64,000 nucleotides of DNA from Streptomyces violaceoruber (GCF_033406955.1 NZ_CP137734.1:3782001-3846000); one strand, 5' to 3'; counted from the stretch's first letter, positions 1 through 8,973 are shown. The notes: a model not told the origin generated them from the letters alone. Translations and numbers: made by a program.

Positions 1-766
1 GGGGCCGCGGTGGCCGCTGTACGGGGCCTTCGTGATCTTCGTCGCGGGCACCGTGCTGTCGTTCACGCTGCCGCGGAAGGTGGACTCGGCGCGCGGCGAG
101 GACCGGGCGCTGCTCGCCGCGGACGAGGCACACCTGCCGGGACCGCTGCGGGGGCGGAGCAAGCGCCCCGGCCTGCGCACGGTGGGCCCGGCGGTGACCC
201 ACGCGCTGGCCGCCAACGCCGCCATCCGCTGCCTGACCGGCTTCCTGATCTTCTTCCTGGCGTTCCTGCTGCGGGTGCACCCGATGACCGGCCAGAGCGC
301 GGCGGTGTCGCTCGGGATCGTGGGCGTCGCGGCCGGTGCGGGCAACGCGCTGGGCACGGCCGTCGGGGCGTGGCTGCGGTCCCGGGCGCCGGAGGTGATC
401 ATCGTGACGGTGGTCGTGATCGTGCTGGGCGCGGCGGTGGTCGCCGCGGTGTTCTTCAGCGCCTTCCTGGTGGCGTGTCTGGCGGCGGTCGCCGGGTTCG
501 CGCAGGCGCTGGCCAAGCTGTCCCTGGACGCGCTGATCCAGCGGGACGTGCCGGAGCAGGTGCGCACGTCCGCGTTCGCGCGCTCGGAGACGCTGCTCCA
601 GGTCTCCTGGGTGCTCGGCGGCGCGGTCGGCATCGTGCTGCCGCTCAACGGCACGCTGGGCCTGTCGGTGGCCGCCGCGATCATCGCCGCCGGGTGGCTG
701 ACGACCGTGCGGGGGCTGCTCGACTCCGCGCGGCACGGGGGACGGACTCGGCCGAGAGTGGCGTGA
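1..766 (+). CDS. MFS transporter, C-terminal part (5' truncated by window edge)
   Basis: The reading frame is open from base 2 to the TGA at 764-766, giving about 254 residues with no start visible, so this is the C-terminal half of a longer protein. About five or six hydrophobic segments are visible, with a short basic cytoplasmic loop near the start containing LPRKVDSARGEDR. This pattern fits the second half of a twelve-segment major facilitator permease. The substrate cannot be deduced. It is followed after 58 bases by a lipoprotein gene on the same strand. The membrane-transport assignment is firm from hydrophobicity, and the MFS family call is an inference from layout and general sequence character. 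Confidence 0.72.
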   Translation, partial: GPRWPLYGAFVIFVAGTVLSFTLPRKVDSARGEDRALLAADEAHLPGPLRGRSKRPGLRTVGPAVTHALAANAAIRCLTGFLIFFLAFLLRVHPMTGQSAAVSLGIVGVAAGAGNALGTAVGAWLRSRAPEVIIVTVVVIVLGAAVVAAVFFSAFLVACLAAVAGFAQALAKLSLDALIQRDVPEQVRTSAFARSETLLQVSWVLGGAVGIVLPLNGTLGLSVAAAIIAAGWLTTVRGLLDSARHGGRTRPRVA

Positions 767-824
767 CCACGCCACGCCGTACCCAGGTGGGGGGCGGGGC
801 TCAGGCGCCGTATAGCCTTCCGCC

Positions 825-1334
825 ATGACCACGTTGCCCCGCGGCACCGCCGCTATCGGACACCGCGTTGTGCGACGCCGCCGCGCCGTCGCCGCTGTCG
901 GCGCCGTGTCCGCCGGACTTCTCCTGCTGTCGGCCTGTGACGAGCCGACCCCGATCGCGACGATCACGGTCGGCAGTGACTCGGTCAGCTCCGAGGCCAC
1001 CTGCGGCGGAAAGGGCAAGAACCTTTCCCCCGACGAGATCAACAAGTGCCTGAAGGACAAGGACGCGAAGTCCATCACCGTCGACCAGGACGAGACCGTG
1101 CGGTTCGGCGTCGACCCGGACATCGCCGACAAGCACTGGACGATCCTGATGAACGGTCAGCAGCTCGTCGAGGACAGCGACAAGACCTACCGCACCGTGC
1201 CGGGCAGCGTGTTCTTCAACGCCCAGTACGGCGCCCAGGGCGACTCGACGAACGTCGCCGTCGCGGTCCGGGACGGCAAGGACGACAGCCAGAACATCAC
1301 CGGTGTGTGGGTCTTCGAGCTGAAGAAGGACTGA
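825..1334 (+). CDS. DUF2771 family lipoprotein
   Basis: This is a 169-residue protein with a basic N-terminus, a hydrophobic stretch and a lipobox ending LLSAC near residue 38, so it should be an outer-membrane-leaflet lipoprotein anchored by diacylglycerol on the Cys. The mature part is hydrophilic, with two further Cys residues (ATCGGK and INKCLK) that may form a disulfide. The overall pattern matches the actinobacterial DUF2771 family, whose function is not known. The ATG at 825 is the first start that precedes the signal sequence. It lies 15 bases upstream of mqnB on the same strand and may share its transcript, but no functional link is implied by the sequence. Confidence 0.75.
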   Translation: MTTLPRGTAAIGHRVVRRRRAVAAVGAVSAGLLLLSACDEPTPIATITVGSDSVSSEATCGGKGKNLSPDEINKCLKDKDAKSITVDQDETVRFGVDPDIADKHWTILMNGQQLVEDSDKTYRTVPGSVFFNAQYGAQGDSTNVAVAVRDGKDDSQNITGVWVFELKKD

Positions 1335-1349
1335 CCGCCCACGTCCTCC

Positions 1350-2057
1350 GTGCACCTCCTCGTGGCCACCGCGGTCTCCGTCGAACGGGACGCGGTGGCT
1401 CGGGCGTTCCCGGCGCCGGGCACGGAGGTGTCCCGCCCCGGGATCACCCTCCACCGGCTGCCGGACGGCTGGGACCTGCTGGCCGCCGGGGTGGGCCCGG
1501 CCCGCGCCGCCGCCTCCACGGCCGCCGCCCTGACCGCGGCCGCCCTCGACGGCAGGCCCTACGACCTGGTCGTCTCGGCCGGTATCGGCGGCGGCTTCGC
1601 GCCCGAGGCGCCCGTCGGCTCCCTGGTCGTCGCCGACGCGATCACCGCCGCCGACCTGGGCGCCGAGACCGCCGACGGCTTCCTGCCGGTCACCGACCTC
1701 GGCTTCGGCACCGTCACCCACCTGCCGCCGGGCCCTCTGGTCCGCGCCGCCGCCGAGGCGACCGGGGCCCGGCCCGGCACCGTGCTGACCGGGTCCACCG
1801 TCACCGGCACCGCGGCCCGCGCCGCGCTGCTGCGCGAGCGCCACCCGGGCGCCCTGGCCGAGGCGATGGAGGGCTTCGGCGTCGCCGAGGCCGCCGCCGC
1901 GCACGGCGTTCCGGTGCTGGAACTGCGCGCGGTCTCCAATCCGGTCGGACCGCGCGACCGCGCCGCCTGGCGCATCGGCGAGGCGCTCGCGGCCCTGACG
2001 GACGCCGTCGGGAAGCTCGCACCCGTCCTTGAGAGTTGGAAACCGCATGAGCGCTGA
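1350..2057 (+). CDS. mqnB: Futalosine hydrolase
   Basis: This 235-residue nucleosidase of the purine-nucleoside-phosphorylase fold cleaves futalosine to dehypoxanthine futalosine plus hypoxanthine in the futalosine route to menaquinone, acting in the cytoplasm. Supporting motifs are VSAGIGGGF in the N-terminal half and the conserved AEAMEGFGVAEAA segment near residue 170, where the Glu and Met contact the ribose in this fold. The GTG at 1350 follows the upstream stop by 15 bases. The 3' end overlaps mqnD by 11 bases, indicating translational coupling. Pairing with mqnD makes the assignment to menaquinone biosynthesis strong. The other pathway genes (mqnA, mqnC) are not in this window. Confidence 0.92.
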   Translation: MHLLVATAVSVERDAVARAFPAPGTEVSRPGITLHRLPDGWDLLAAGVGPARAAASTAAALTAAALDGRPYDLVVSAGIGGGFAPEAPVGSLVVADAITAADLGAETADGFLPVTDLGFGTVTHLPPGPLVRAAAEATGARPGTVLTGSTVTGTAARAALLRERHPGALAEAMEGFGVAEAAAAHGVPVLELRAVSNPVGPRDRAAWRIGEALAALTDAVGKLAPVLESWKPHER

Positions 2058-2895
2058 CACCCTGCAGATCGCGTACTCCCCCTGCCCGAACGACACCTTC
2101 GTCTTCGACGCCCTCGCCCACGGCCGCGTTCCGGGCGCCCCCGCCCTCGACGTGACCTTCGCGGACATCGACATCACCAACGGCATGGCCGAGCGCGGCG
2201 AGCTGGACGTGCTCAAGGTGTCGTACGCCGTGCTGCCCTACGTCCTCGACGACTGGGCCCTGCTGCCCTGCGGCGGCGCGCTGGGCCGGGGCTGCGGCCC
2301 GCTGGTGCTGACCCGGGAGGCGGACGCGGACCTGCGCGGGCGCACGGTGGCGGTGCCCAGCGAGACGTCGACGGCCTACCTGCTGTTCCGGCTGTGGGCG
2401 GCGGACACCGTGCCCGGCGGGGTGGGCGAGATCGTCGTCATGCCGTTCCACGAGATCATGCCGGCCGTGCGGGACGGGAAGGTCGACGCGGGCCTGGTGA
2501 TCCACGAGGCCCGCTTCACGTACCAGAACTACGGGCTGCACAAGCTCGCCGACATGGGCGAGCACTGGGAGCACACCACCGGGCTGCCGATCCCGCTCGG
2601 CGCGATCATCGCGAGGCGCTCGCTGGGCGCGCCGGCGCTGACCCGGCTCGCGGACGCGGTGCGCGCCTCGGTCCGCGCGGCCTGGGACGACCCGGAGGCG
2701 TCCCGGCCCTACGTCATGGAGCACGCGCAGGAGATGGACCCGGCCGTCGCCGACCAGCACATCGGGCTGTACGTCAACGAGTTCACCGCCGACCTCGGCG
2801 AGGACGGCTACGCGGCGATCCGGGGCCTGCTGACCCGCGCGGCGGCCGAGGGACTCGTACCGGCCCTCGGCCCGGACGCGCTGGCGTTCCCGTAG
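2047..2895 (+). CDS. mqnD: 1,4-dihydroxy-6-naphthoate synthase
   Basis: MqnD (282 residues) converts cyclic dehypoxanthine futalosine to 1,4-dihydroxy-6-naphthoate in the futalosine menaquinone pathway. It has a periplasmic-binding-protein type II fold but no signal peptide, so it is cytoplasmic. Diagnostic motifs are AYSPCPNDTFVFDAL at the N-terminus, VPSETSTAYLLFRLW in the middle and IHEARFTYQNYGL. The ATG at 2047 is chosen because homologues begin close to the AYSPCPNDT motif. An in-frame GTG at 2029 would add six residues without a better ribosome-binding site. The start lies inside the mqnB coding region, so the two proteins are probably translated in step. Confidence 0.93.
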   Translation: MSADTLQIAYSPCPNDTFVFDALAHGRVPGAPALDVTFADIDITNGMAERGELDVLKVSYAVLPYVLDDWALLPCGGALGRGCGPLVLTREADADLRGRTVAVPSETSTAYLLFRLWAADTVPGGVGEIVVMPFHEIMPAVRDGKVDAGLVIHEARFTYQNYGLHKLADMGEHWEHTTGLPIPLGAIIARRSLGAPALTRLADAVRASVRAAWDDPEASRPYVMEHAQEMDPAVADQHIGLYVNEFTADLGEDGYAAIRGLLTRAAAEGLVPALGPDALAFP

Positions 2896-2914
2896 GACGG
2901 CCGGGGCGAGGAGA

Positions 2915-3298
2915 TCAGACGTCGAGCTGGTCCGCGACCGCGCGGAGCAGCCCGGCGATCTTCTTGCCGGCCGTCTTCTCGGGGTAGCGGCCGCGCTCCA
3001 GCATCGGCGTGATGTTCTCCAGGAGGGTCGTCAGGTCCTGCACGATGGAAGCCAGCTCGTCCGGCTTCTTGCGCTGCGCGGCCGCGACCGAGGGGGCCGG
3101 GTCGAGCAGGGCGAGCGACAGTGCCTGGTCGCCCCGCTGCCCGGCGACGACACCGAACTCGACGCGCTGTCCCGGCTTCAGGCTCTCGACTCCGGCGGGG
3201 AGGACCGAGGAATGGACGAAGACGTCACCGCCGTCGTCGCGGGAGAGAAAGCCGAAGCCCTTCTCGCTGTTGAACCACTTGACCTTGCCGGTAGGCAC
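2915..3298 (-). CDS. Long cold-shock domain protein with helical C-terminal extension
   Basis: This 127-residue protein starts with a canonical cold-shock domain (residues 1-68) containing RNP1 (KGFGFL) and RNP2 (DVFVHSS), the aromatic nucleic-acid-binding motifs. Residues 70-127 form a charged, probably helical extension not found in 67-residue CspA types. Long Csp proteins of this architecture are widespread in actinobacteria, for example mycobacterial CspB. It likely binds single-stranded RNA or DNA, and the role of the extension is unknown. The gene converges on mqnD with 19 bases between stops. Its upstream region (3299-3473) contains a short direct repeat, CTCGGAAAC twice, of unknown role. 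Confidence 0.9.
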   Translation of the reverse strand: MPTGKVKWFNSEKGFGFLSRDDGGDVFVHSSVLPAGVESLKPGQRVEFGVVAGQRGDQALSLALLDPAPSVAAAQRKKPDELASIVQDLTTLLENITPMLERGRYPEKTAGKKIAGLLRAVADQLDV

Positions 3299-3473
3299 GT
3301 CTGTCCTCGTCCTCGTACTCGTCGGGAAAACTGCTCGGAAACATGCTCGGAAACGGCTCTTGATAGCACTTGGGCGGGTCGTCCGGACCCGCCGGTACCA
3401 AGGCTAATGGTCTCCAGACGGGTGACAAGACGTCCCCCGGCTGTTCTCCAGGCCTGGGAACTACCCTGGTCGG

Positions 3474-3752
3474 GTGCGTGAACAAACCCAAACGAATTCC
3501 GCCGCGCCCGGCGACCGGCTGATCCGCGCCGGTGCGATCGTCTTCTTCGTCGGCGCCCTGGCCACTCTGGTCACGGTGGCCCCGCTGCTGCTGGACACGA
3601 CGCCCTTCCCCACCTACATGTTCGGGCTGAGCATGCTGATGGGGGTGGGCTTCCTGGTCGCCGGTGCCGGGGTGCTCCGGTCGATCGCCGCCGGGCGGCG
3701 TCAGGCGCGGGCCGCGTCGAGCCCCTCGGCGTCGCCCTCGCCGTCCCGGTAG
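3474..3752 (+). CDS. Small membrane protein, two predicted transmembrane segments
   Basis: This 92-residue protein has two hydrophobic segments, roughly residues 20-40 and 48-70, separated by a short polar turn, and an Arg/Ser/Pro-rich tail. The family is not recognised. The GTG start at 3474 is used because it precedes the first membrane segment by a typical polar leader. The 3' end overlaps the 3' end of the convergent HAD phosphatase gene by 52 bases (3701-3752). Codons in the overlap encode a low-complexity SPSASPSPSR tail, so the tail may be shaped by the antisense gene. Function unknown. Confidence 0.7.
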   Translation: MREQTQTNSAAPGDRLIRAGAIVFFVGALATLVTVAPLLLDTTPFPTYMFGLSMLMGVGFLVAGAGVLRSIAAGRRQARAASSPSASPSPSR

Positions 3753-4363
3753 GCCGCGAGCCACTCCGGGAACGCGGTGAGGTCGGCGAGGACCACGTCG
3801 GCGCCCGCCGCGCGCAGTTCCCCGGCGTCGCACGGCCCGCTGGCCACGGCCACGGAGCGGGCACCGGCGGCGCGGGCTCCGCGGACGTCGCCGACGTGGT
3901 CGCCGACGTAGACGTCCGCCTCGTGCTCGCGCAGTGCCACGGCCTTCTGCTCGGCCCACAGGCCGCCGATCACGGCGTCCGGCTCGATGCCGAGGTGCGC
4001 CAGGTGCAGCTTCGCGTTCGGCTCGTACTTGGCGGTGACGACGACCGCCCGCCCGCCGGCCCCGCGCACGGCGGTCACCGCCTCGCGGGCGCCGGGCAGC
4101 GCGAGCGTGGGCTCGATCGCGTACGCCGGGTAGATCTCCCGGTAGAGGTCGGCGACGGCCTCGATCTCCTCGGCCGGGAACCAGTTCGCCAGCTCCTCGG
4201 CCAGCGGCGGCCCGAGCCGGGTGACGGCCAGGTCGGCGTCCACGTACGTCCCGGTGCGGGCGCTCAGCTCGACGTAGCAGGCGCGGATGCCGGGCCGTGA
4301 GTCGATCAGCGTCATGTCGAGGTCGAAGCCGACGGTGGGCGCGGGGCGGGTGGTGGAGGCCAT
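3701..4363 (-). CDS. HAD-superfamily hydrolase (phosphoglycolate-phosphatase-like)
   Basis: This 220-residue cytoplasmic phosphohydrolase has HAD motif I, FDLDMTLIDSRPG, near residue 12 (nucleophile Asp plus general acid Asp), a helical cap, a motif II/III region VVVTAKYEPNAKLHL, and motif IV VGDHVGDVRGAR. The cap type and length resemble Gph/PPase-like enzymes, but the substrate cannot be read from sequence. The ATG at 4363 has a G-run just upstream. An ATG at 4372 would add three residues. Upstream lies the tandem-repeat block 4384-5213, so its promoter must lie within or immediately after repeats. It converges with and overlaps the small membrane-protein gene. Confidence 0.85.
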   Translation of the reverse strand: MASTTRPAPTVGFDLDMTLIDSRPGIRACYVELSARTGTYVDADLAVTRLGPPLAEELANWFPAEEIEAVADLYREIYPAYAIEPTLALPGAREAVTAVRGAGGRAVVVTAKYEPNAKLHLAHLGIEPDAVIGGLWAEQKAVALREHEADVYVGDHVGDVRGARAAGARSVAVASGPCDAGELRAAGADVVLADLTAFPEWLAAYRDGEGDAEGLDAARA

Positions 4364-4383
4364 GGCCCCCATTGTGCCGGGCC

Positions 4384-5213
4384 CCCGACGCCTGCCCGCG
4401 GGCACCCGGTACGACCGCGAACGAACCGACGCTCGCCGTGCAACGAGTGCGCCCCGACCCCGGTCCGGCCTCCGTGGACCGGCCTCCGCGGACCGGGGCG
4501 GGCCCCGGGAACGGCCGCGTCGCACCGCCCGCCGTGCTCAGCCCCGCGTAGCCGCAGCCCCGGCAGCAGCGGGCGCCCGGTGCGACCGGGGGCGAATCGA
4601 CCCGCGCCGTGCAACGAGTGCGCTCAGGCCCCGGTCCGGCCTCCGCGGACCGGGGCGGACCCCGGGAACGGCCGCCTCGCACCGCCCGCCGTGCTCAGCC
4701 CCGCGTAGCCGCAGCCCCGGCAACAGCGGGCACCCGGTACGACCGGGGGCGAATCGACCCGCGCCGTGCAACGAGTGCGCCCCGACCCCGGTCCGCCGTC
4801 CCCGGTCCGGCGTCCCCGGACCGGAGCGGACCCCGGGAACGGCCGCCTCGCACCGCCCGCCGCGCTCAGCCCCGCGTAGCCGCAGCCCCGCCAGCAGCGG
4901 GCACCCGGTACGACCACGGGCGAATCGACCCGCGCCGTGCAACGAGTGCGCCCCGACCCCGGTCCGCCGTCCGCGGACCGGGGCGGACCCCGGAAACGGC
5001 CGCCTCGCACCGCCCGCCGCGCTCAGCCCCGCGTAGCCGCAGCCCCGCCAGCAGCGGGCACCCGGTACGACCACGGGCGAATCGACCCGCGCCGTGCAAC
5101 GAGTGCGCCCCGACCCCGGTCCGCCGTCCCCGGTCCGGGGCGGGCCCCCGGGAACGGCCGCCTGCCCCGTCCGCCGTGCTCTGCCGCGCGTTGCCGCAGC
5201 GTCGGCGGCACCC
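4384..5213. repeat. Tandem repeat block, about five units alternating 171 and 157 bp
   Basis: The same segment recurs with the anchor CAACGAGTGCG at 4441, 4612, 4769, 4940 and 5097, so the periods are 171, 157, 171 and 157 bases. The longer units carry a 14-base insertion in the GGTCCGGCCTCCG-type segment. A partial unit precedes 4441 and a degenerate unit follows 5097 to about 5213. Each full unit holds an inverted repeat CCCCGGTCCG / CGGACCGGGG (for example 4957-4966 with 4974-4983), able to form a 10-bp stem with a 7-base loop. The block fills the gap between the HAD gene and the next minus-strand gene. Apparent open frames across it are by-products of composition. Confidence 0.93.
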
Positions 5214-5219
5214 TCGTGG

Positions 5220-6218
5220 TCAGCCGTGGGGGCGGCGGGACCGCCAGAGGAGGTAGAGGGCGGTGGCCACGGCGGCGGTGCGCAGGACCCAGGGCCAGGT
5301 CTCGGCGATCGCGTCGTTCATGTGGCCCTCGGCGACCGGGTCGCCCCAGCGGCCCTCGGTGCGGCCCCACAGCCAGACGACGCCCGCGGCGGCGACCGTG
5401 CCGGGCAGGCCGAGGACGGCCCACTTCGACTGGGCCGGGGTGAGCCGGCGGGAGAGGTAGGCGATCAGCCAGCCCAGGCCGAGGGGGATCAGGCTGCCGA
5501 GCACGGCGCCGACGGTCAGGAGGGCCGCGGCGAGCAGCAGGAGCGGGTTGTTCCAGCCGCCCTCGGGCCACAGGCGGGGCAGGCGGCGGGCCGCCCGCTT
5601 CCCGACGGCCCCGGCGGCCGGCTCCTCGGCCTCCTCCACCGGGGTCTGCGGTGCGGTGGGCTCCGTCCTCCGCTCCTCGTCGACCGCGCCCGGCGGCTTC
5701 CTCAGCAGCTCCGGGATCTCGACGCCGCCGACGAACCCGGGCACGCTGTCGCCGAGACCCCCACCGGCGAAGGGGCCGTCGTCGACGCGCCACCAGTCCG
5801 GCTGTCCGTCGCCGACGTCCCCCAGTTCCCGGGCGCTCGCCAGGTGGGGCGGGGAGGCGGCGGGAGGCGCGGCCGGGGTTTCGGGCGCGGGGCTCCGCCG
5901 GCCCTTGCGCCGCGCGGCGTCGCGGGGACCGGTGTCCCGTTGCTCGGGCACGGCGGTGGGCGACGGTGCCGCCTGCTGCCGTACGCCGCTCGCACCGCCC
6001 GCCGCGGTGACGATGTCGGCGGGATCGCCGAGCCGGTCCAGGATGCGGCGGACCGCGGCGGGGCTGTCCACGGTGGTCTTCGCCCGGTGCCGGTCGATCT
6101 CGTTGCGCAGCTCCGACACCAGCCGCATCCGGGTGGCGGACGGCAGCTGCCGCTGCTGGGCCACGTCGCCGACGCGGCTCAGATACTCGAAGACGACCTG
6201 GTCGCTCTCGATCCCCAC
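5220..6218 (-). CDS. Membrane protein with N-terminal HAAS-like helical domain
   Basis: This is a 332-residue protein. Residues 1-65 (Leu-Ser-Arg-Val, RMRLVSELRNEIDRH, then RRILDRLGDPADIV) resemble the HAAS-type signalling domain found in actinobacterial membrane proteins that partner PadR-like regulators. A long Pro/Ala/Arg-rich linker follows, then four hydrophobic segments in the last 130 residues. The GTG at 6218 is preceded by GGAGGGGA at good spacing, which decides the start. The stop codon lies seven bases from the degenerate end of the tandem repeat block. The gene is divergent from the 867-residue helicase-associated gene. Function is unknown, and the HAAS comparison is an inference. 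Confidence 0.68.
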   Translation of the reverse strand: MGIESDQVVFEYLSRVGDVAQQRQLPSATRMRLVSELRNEIDRHRAKTTVDSPAAVRRILDRLGDPADIVTAAGGASGVRQQAAPSPTAVPEQRDTGPRDAARRKGRRSPAPETPAAPPAASPPHLASARELGDVGDGQPDWWRVDDGPFAGGGLGDSVPGFVGGVEIPELLRKPPGAVDEERRTEPTAPQTPVEEAEEPAAGAVGKRAARRLPRLWPEGGWNNPLLLLAAALLTVGAVLGSLIPLGLGWLIAYLSRRLTPAQSKWAVLGLPGTVAAAGVVWLWGRTEGRWGDPVAEGHMNDAIAETWPWVLRTAAVATALYLLWRSRRPHG

Positions 6219-6369
6219 GTTCCCCTCCGGGGCGGTGCGTTGCGGTACTCCGTCGTGCCCTGTCGTACCCCGTCGGACGACGGTACCGAATCTTCCCCCG
6301 CCCGGCCGACGGCACCGCACCGGCGCACGCGCACCCCCGCCGTCCGACCCACCCGCTAACGTGGACCGG

Positions 6370-8973
6370 ATGAGCACCGAGGAGAAGTCCGCGGCCCCCC
6401 GGTCCCTCGCGGAGGCGCTCCGCGTCCGGGACGACGTCTCGCTGGCCGCCCTCCTGCGCAGCCGTCCCGACCTCATCACCCCCGTGCCGACCGACCTCAC
6501 CCAGCTCGCCACCCGCGCCGGTACCCGCGCCTCCGTCGTGCGGGCGCTGGAGCGGCTGGACCGGTTCGCGCTGCAGACGGCCGAGGCGCTGGCCGTGGCG
6601 CCGGACCCGGCGTCCTACGGCGAGCTGCTCGCCCTGATGGGCGGCGACGAGCAGGACCCGGCGGTCGCGGCCGCGCTGCCCCGGGCCGCCGCCCTGCTGC
6701 GCGAACAGGCGCTGGTGTGGGGCGCCGACGACCGGCTGCGGCTGGTGCGCACCGCCCGCGAGCTGCTCGCGCCCTCACCGCAGCATCCGTCCCCGACGGG
6801 GCTCGGCCCGACCGTGCGGGAGGCGACGGCGGGGATGTCCCCGGGCCGGATCCAGGACATCCTGGCCGCCGTCGGCCTGCCCTCGACCCACGACGCGGTC
6901 TCCGCCGTGTCCGCGCTCGGGCGCCTGTTCGCCGACCGGCGGCGGATGGCCGCGCTCCTGGCGGAACTGCCCTGGGAGTCCCGGGAGGTGCTGGACCGCC
7001 TCGTGTGGGGGCCGCCGTACGGCCAGGTCACCCACGACCCGGCCGCCCACCTGCGCGCGCTCCTCGACCGCGGTCTGCTGCTGCCGACCGCGCCCGGCAC
7101 GGTCGTACTCCCCCGGGAGGTCGCCCTGCACCTGCGCGCGGGCCGGGCGCACCGCGCGCCCGAGCCGGTGCCACCGCAGGTGGAGGCGGCCGCGACGCAC
7201 CGTCCACAGGTTGTGGACGCCACCGCGGCCGGCCAGGCGCTGGCGGCGCTGGCGACCGTCGACGAGCTGCTGAAGGAGTGGGACGAGGGCGGTCCGACGG
7301 TGCTGCGGGCGGGCGGCCTGAGCGTGCGCGACCTGAAGCGGACGGCCGTCGCCCTGGACGTCCCCGAGCCGGTCGCCGCGTTCTGGGTCGAACTGGCCTA
7401 CGGGGCCGGTCTGATCGCCTCCGACGGAGAGGCGGAGGAGCGGTACGCGGCGACCCCGGCGTACGACGAGTGGCGCGAGCTGCCGCCCGCCGAGCGCTGG
7501 GCGCGGCTGGCGGGGACGTGGCTGACCGCGACCCGGACGCCGGGCGTGGTCGGCGGCCGGGACGCGAAGGACCGCACGCTCTCGGCGCTGGGCCCGAACC
7601 TGGACCGTTCGGCGGCGCCGGAGGTGCGGCACCGGGTGCTGGCCCTGCTCGCGGGGCTGCCCGAGGGTGCCTCGCCGGTCGCGGAGTCGGTGCTGGCCCG
7701 GCTGCGCTGGGAGCGCCCGCTGCGCGGCCCGCAGCAGCAGCGGGCGACCGGGGCCGGTGCGGCGAGGGAGGACGACCTGCGCAGCCGGATCGCCCGGTGG
7801 ACGCTGTCCGAGGCCGAGCTGCTGGGTGTCACCGGGCGCGGCGCCCTCGCGGCACCGGGGCGGGCCCTGATCGGCGCGCCCGAGGCCCCCCGTCCGGCGA
7901 CGGCCAACGACACGGCGGGCCCCGGGGGTCCGGGCGACAAGCTCCCCGTCCACCACCACCGCACGCCCCCGGTGACCGCTCCCCCGACCCCCGCCGAACG
8001 GGCCGCGGCCACCGCGACCGCCGCCCGGCTGCTCGCCCCGCTCTTCCCCGAACCGCTGGACCACGTGCTGCTCCAGGCCGACCTGACGGCGGTGGCGCCG
8101 GGGCCGCTGGAGCGCGGGCTGGCCGACGTGCTGGGAGTGCTGGCGGACGTGGAGTCCAAGGGCGGGGCGACCGTCTACCGGTTCACGCCGGGCTCGGTGC
8201 GCCGTGCGCTGGACGCCGGGCAGAGCGCCGCCGACCTGCACGCGTTCCTCGCCCGGCACTCCCGTACGCCGGTGCCGCAGCCCCTGACGTACCTGATCGA
8301 CGACGTGGCCCGGCGGCACGGGCGGCTGCGGGTCGGCGCGGCCTCGGCGTACGTGCGCTGCGACGACGACGCGACGCTGGACGAGATCCTCGCCGACAAG
8401 CGGGCCGCCGGTCTGGGCCTGCGCCGCCTGGCGCCCACCGTGCTGGCCGCGCAGGCCGACCCGGCGGCGCTGCTCGACGGGCTGCGCGCGATCGGGTTCG
8501 CGCCGGCCGCCGAGTCCGCCGCGGGCGACGTGCTGATCGCCCGCGCCGACTCGCACCGCACCCCGCCGCGGGCGGCGCCTGAGCCGGTCCCGGACGGTCC
8601 GCCGGCGCCCGACGACACGCTCCTGGCGGCGGCGATCCGGGCCGTGCGCGCCGGTGACCTGGCCTCCACGACCCCGCGCAAGCCGGGCCCCGGGGACGGC
8701 GAGGGCGGCGGCGAGGGCGGCATGCCGGGCGGCTCGCTGCCCCGCACGGGTGCCGCCGAGACGCTGGCCACGATGCAGGCGGCGGTCCTGACCGGCGAGG
8801 CGCTGTGGATCGGCTACGTGAACGCCGAGGGCGCGGCCAGCCAGCGCGTGATCGCGCCGATCCGGGTCGAGGGCGGTTTCGTCACGGCGTACGACCACAC
8901 GGCGGACGAGGTGCGCACCTACCCGCTGCACCGGGTCACGGGCGTGGCCGAGCTGGCCGACGACGCGGGCTGA
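6370..8973 (+). CDS. XPB-partner protein with helicase-associated (Helicase_C_3) domain
   Basis: This is an 867-residue protein, rich in Ala, Leu and Arg, without Walker motifs. Its closest recognisable type is the actinobacterial XPB/Ssl2 N-terminal-like or Helicase_C_3 protein. In mycobacteria such a gene sits next to the ercC3/XPB gene (Rv0862c beside Rv0861c, from memory). The pattern here is the same, with XPB 659 bases downstream on the same strand. It probably cooperates with XPB in DNA repair or unwinding, which is an inference. The C-terminus (residues about 790-867) looks like a WYL-type module, with LWIGYVNAEGAASQRVIAP. The ATG at 6370 (MSTEEKS) is the natural start, because sequence further upstream loses coding character. 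Confidence 0.85.
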   Translation: MSTEEKSAAPRSLAEALRVRDDVSLAALLRSRPDLITPVPTDLTQLATRAGTRASVVRALERLDRFALQTAEALAVAPDPASYGELLALMGGDEQDPAVAAALPRAAALLREQALVWGADDRLRLVRTARELLAPSPQHPSPTGLGPTVREATAGMSPGRIQDILAAVGLPSTHDAVSAVSALGRLFADRRRMAALLAELPWESREVLDRLVWGPPYGQVTHDPAAHLRALLDRGLLLPTAPGTVVLPREVALHLRAGRAHRAPEPVPPQVEAAATHRPQVVDATAAGQALAALATVDELLKEWDEGGPTVLRAGGLSVRDLKRTAVALDVPEPVAAFWVELAYGAGLIASDGEAEERYAATPAYDEWRELPPAERWARLAGTWLTATRTPGVVGGRDAKDRTLSALGPNLDRSAAPEVRHRVLALLAGLPEGASPVAESVLARLRWERPLRGPQQQRATGAGAAREDDLRSRIARWTLSEAELLGVTGRGALAAPGRALIGAPEAPRPATANDTAGPGGPGDKLPVHHHRTPPVTAPPTPAERAAATATAARLLAPLFPEPLDHVLLQADLTAVAPGPLERGLADVLGVLADVESKGGATVYRFTPGSVRRALDAGQSAADLHAFLARHSRTPVPQPLTYLIDDVARRHGRLRVGAASAYVRCDDDATLDEILADKRAAGLGLRRLAPTVLAAQADPAALLDGLRAIGFAPAAESAAGDVLIARADSHRTPPRAAPEPVPDGPPAPDDTLLAAAIRAVRAGDLASTTPRKPGPGDGEGGGEGGMPGGSLPRTGAAETLATMQAAVLTGEALWIGYVNAEGAASQRVIAPIRVEGGFVTAYDHTADEVRTYPLHRVTGVAELADDAG

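Noticed and set aside
4384..5213. Possible CRISPR array
   Set aside because: Units of 157-171 bases are continuous repeats without unique spacers, and no cas gene is present.
4287..5256. Open frames on both strands through the tandem repeat, with repetitive translated units
   Set aside because: Repeat periods of 157 and 171 are not all multiples of three, so a frame cannot stay constant across units. The apparent proteins change frame and have no start signals.
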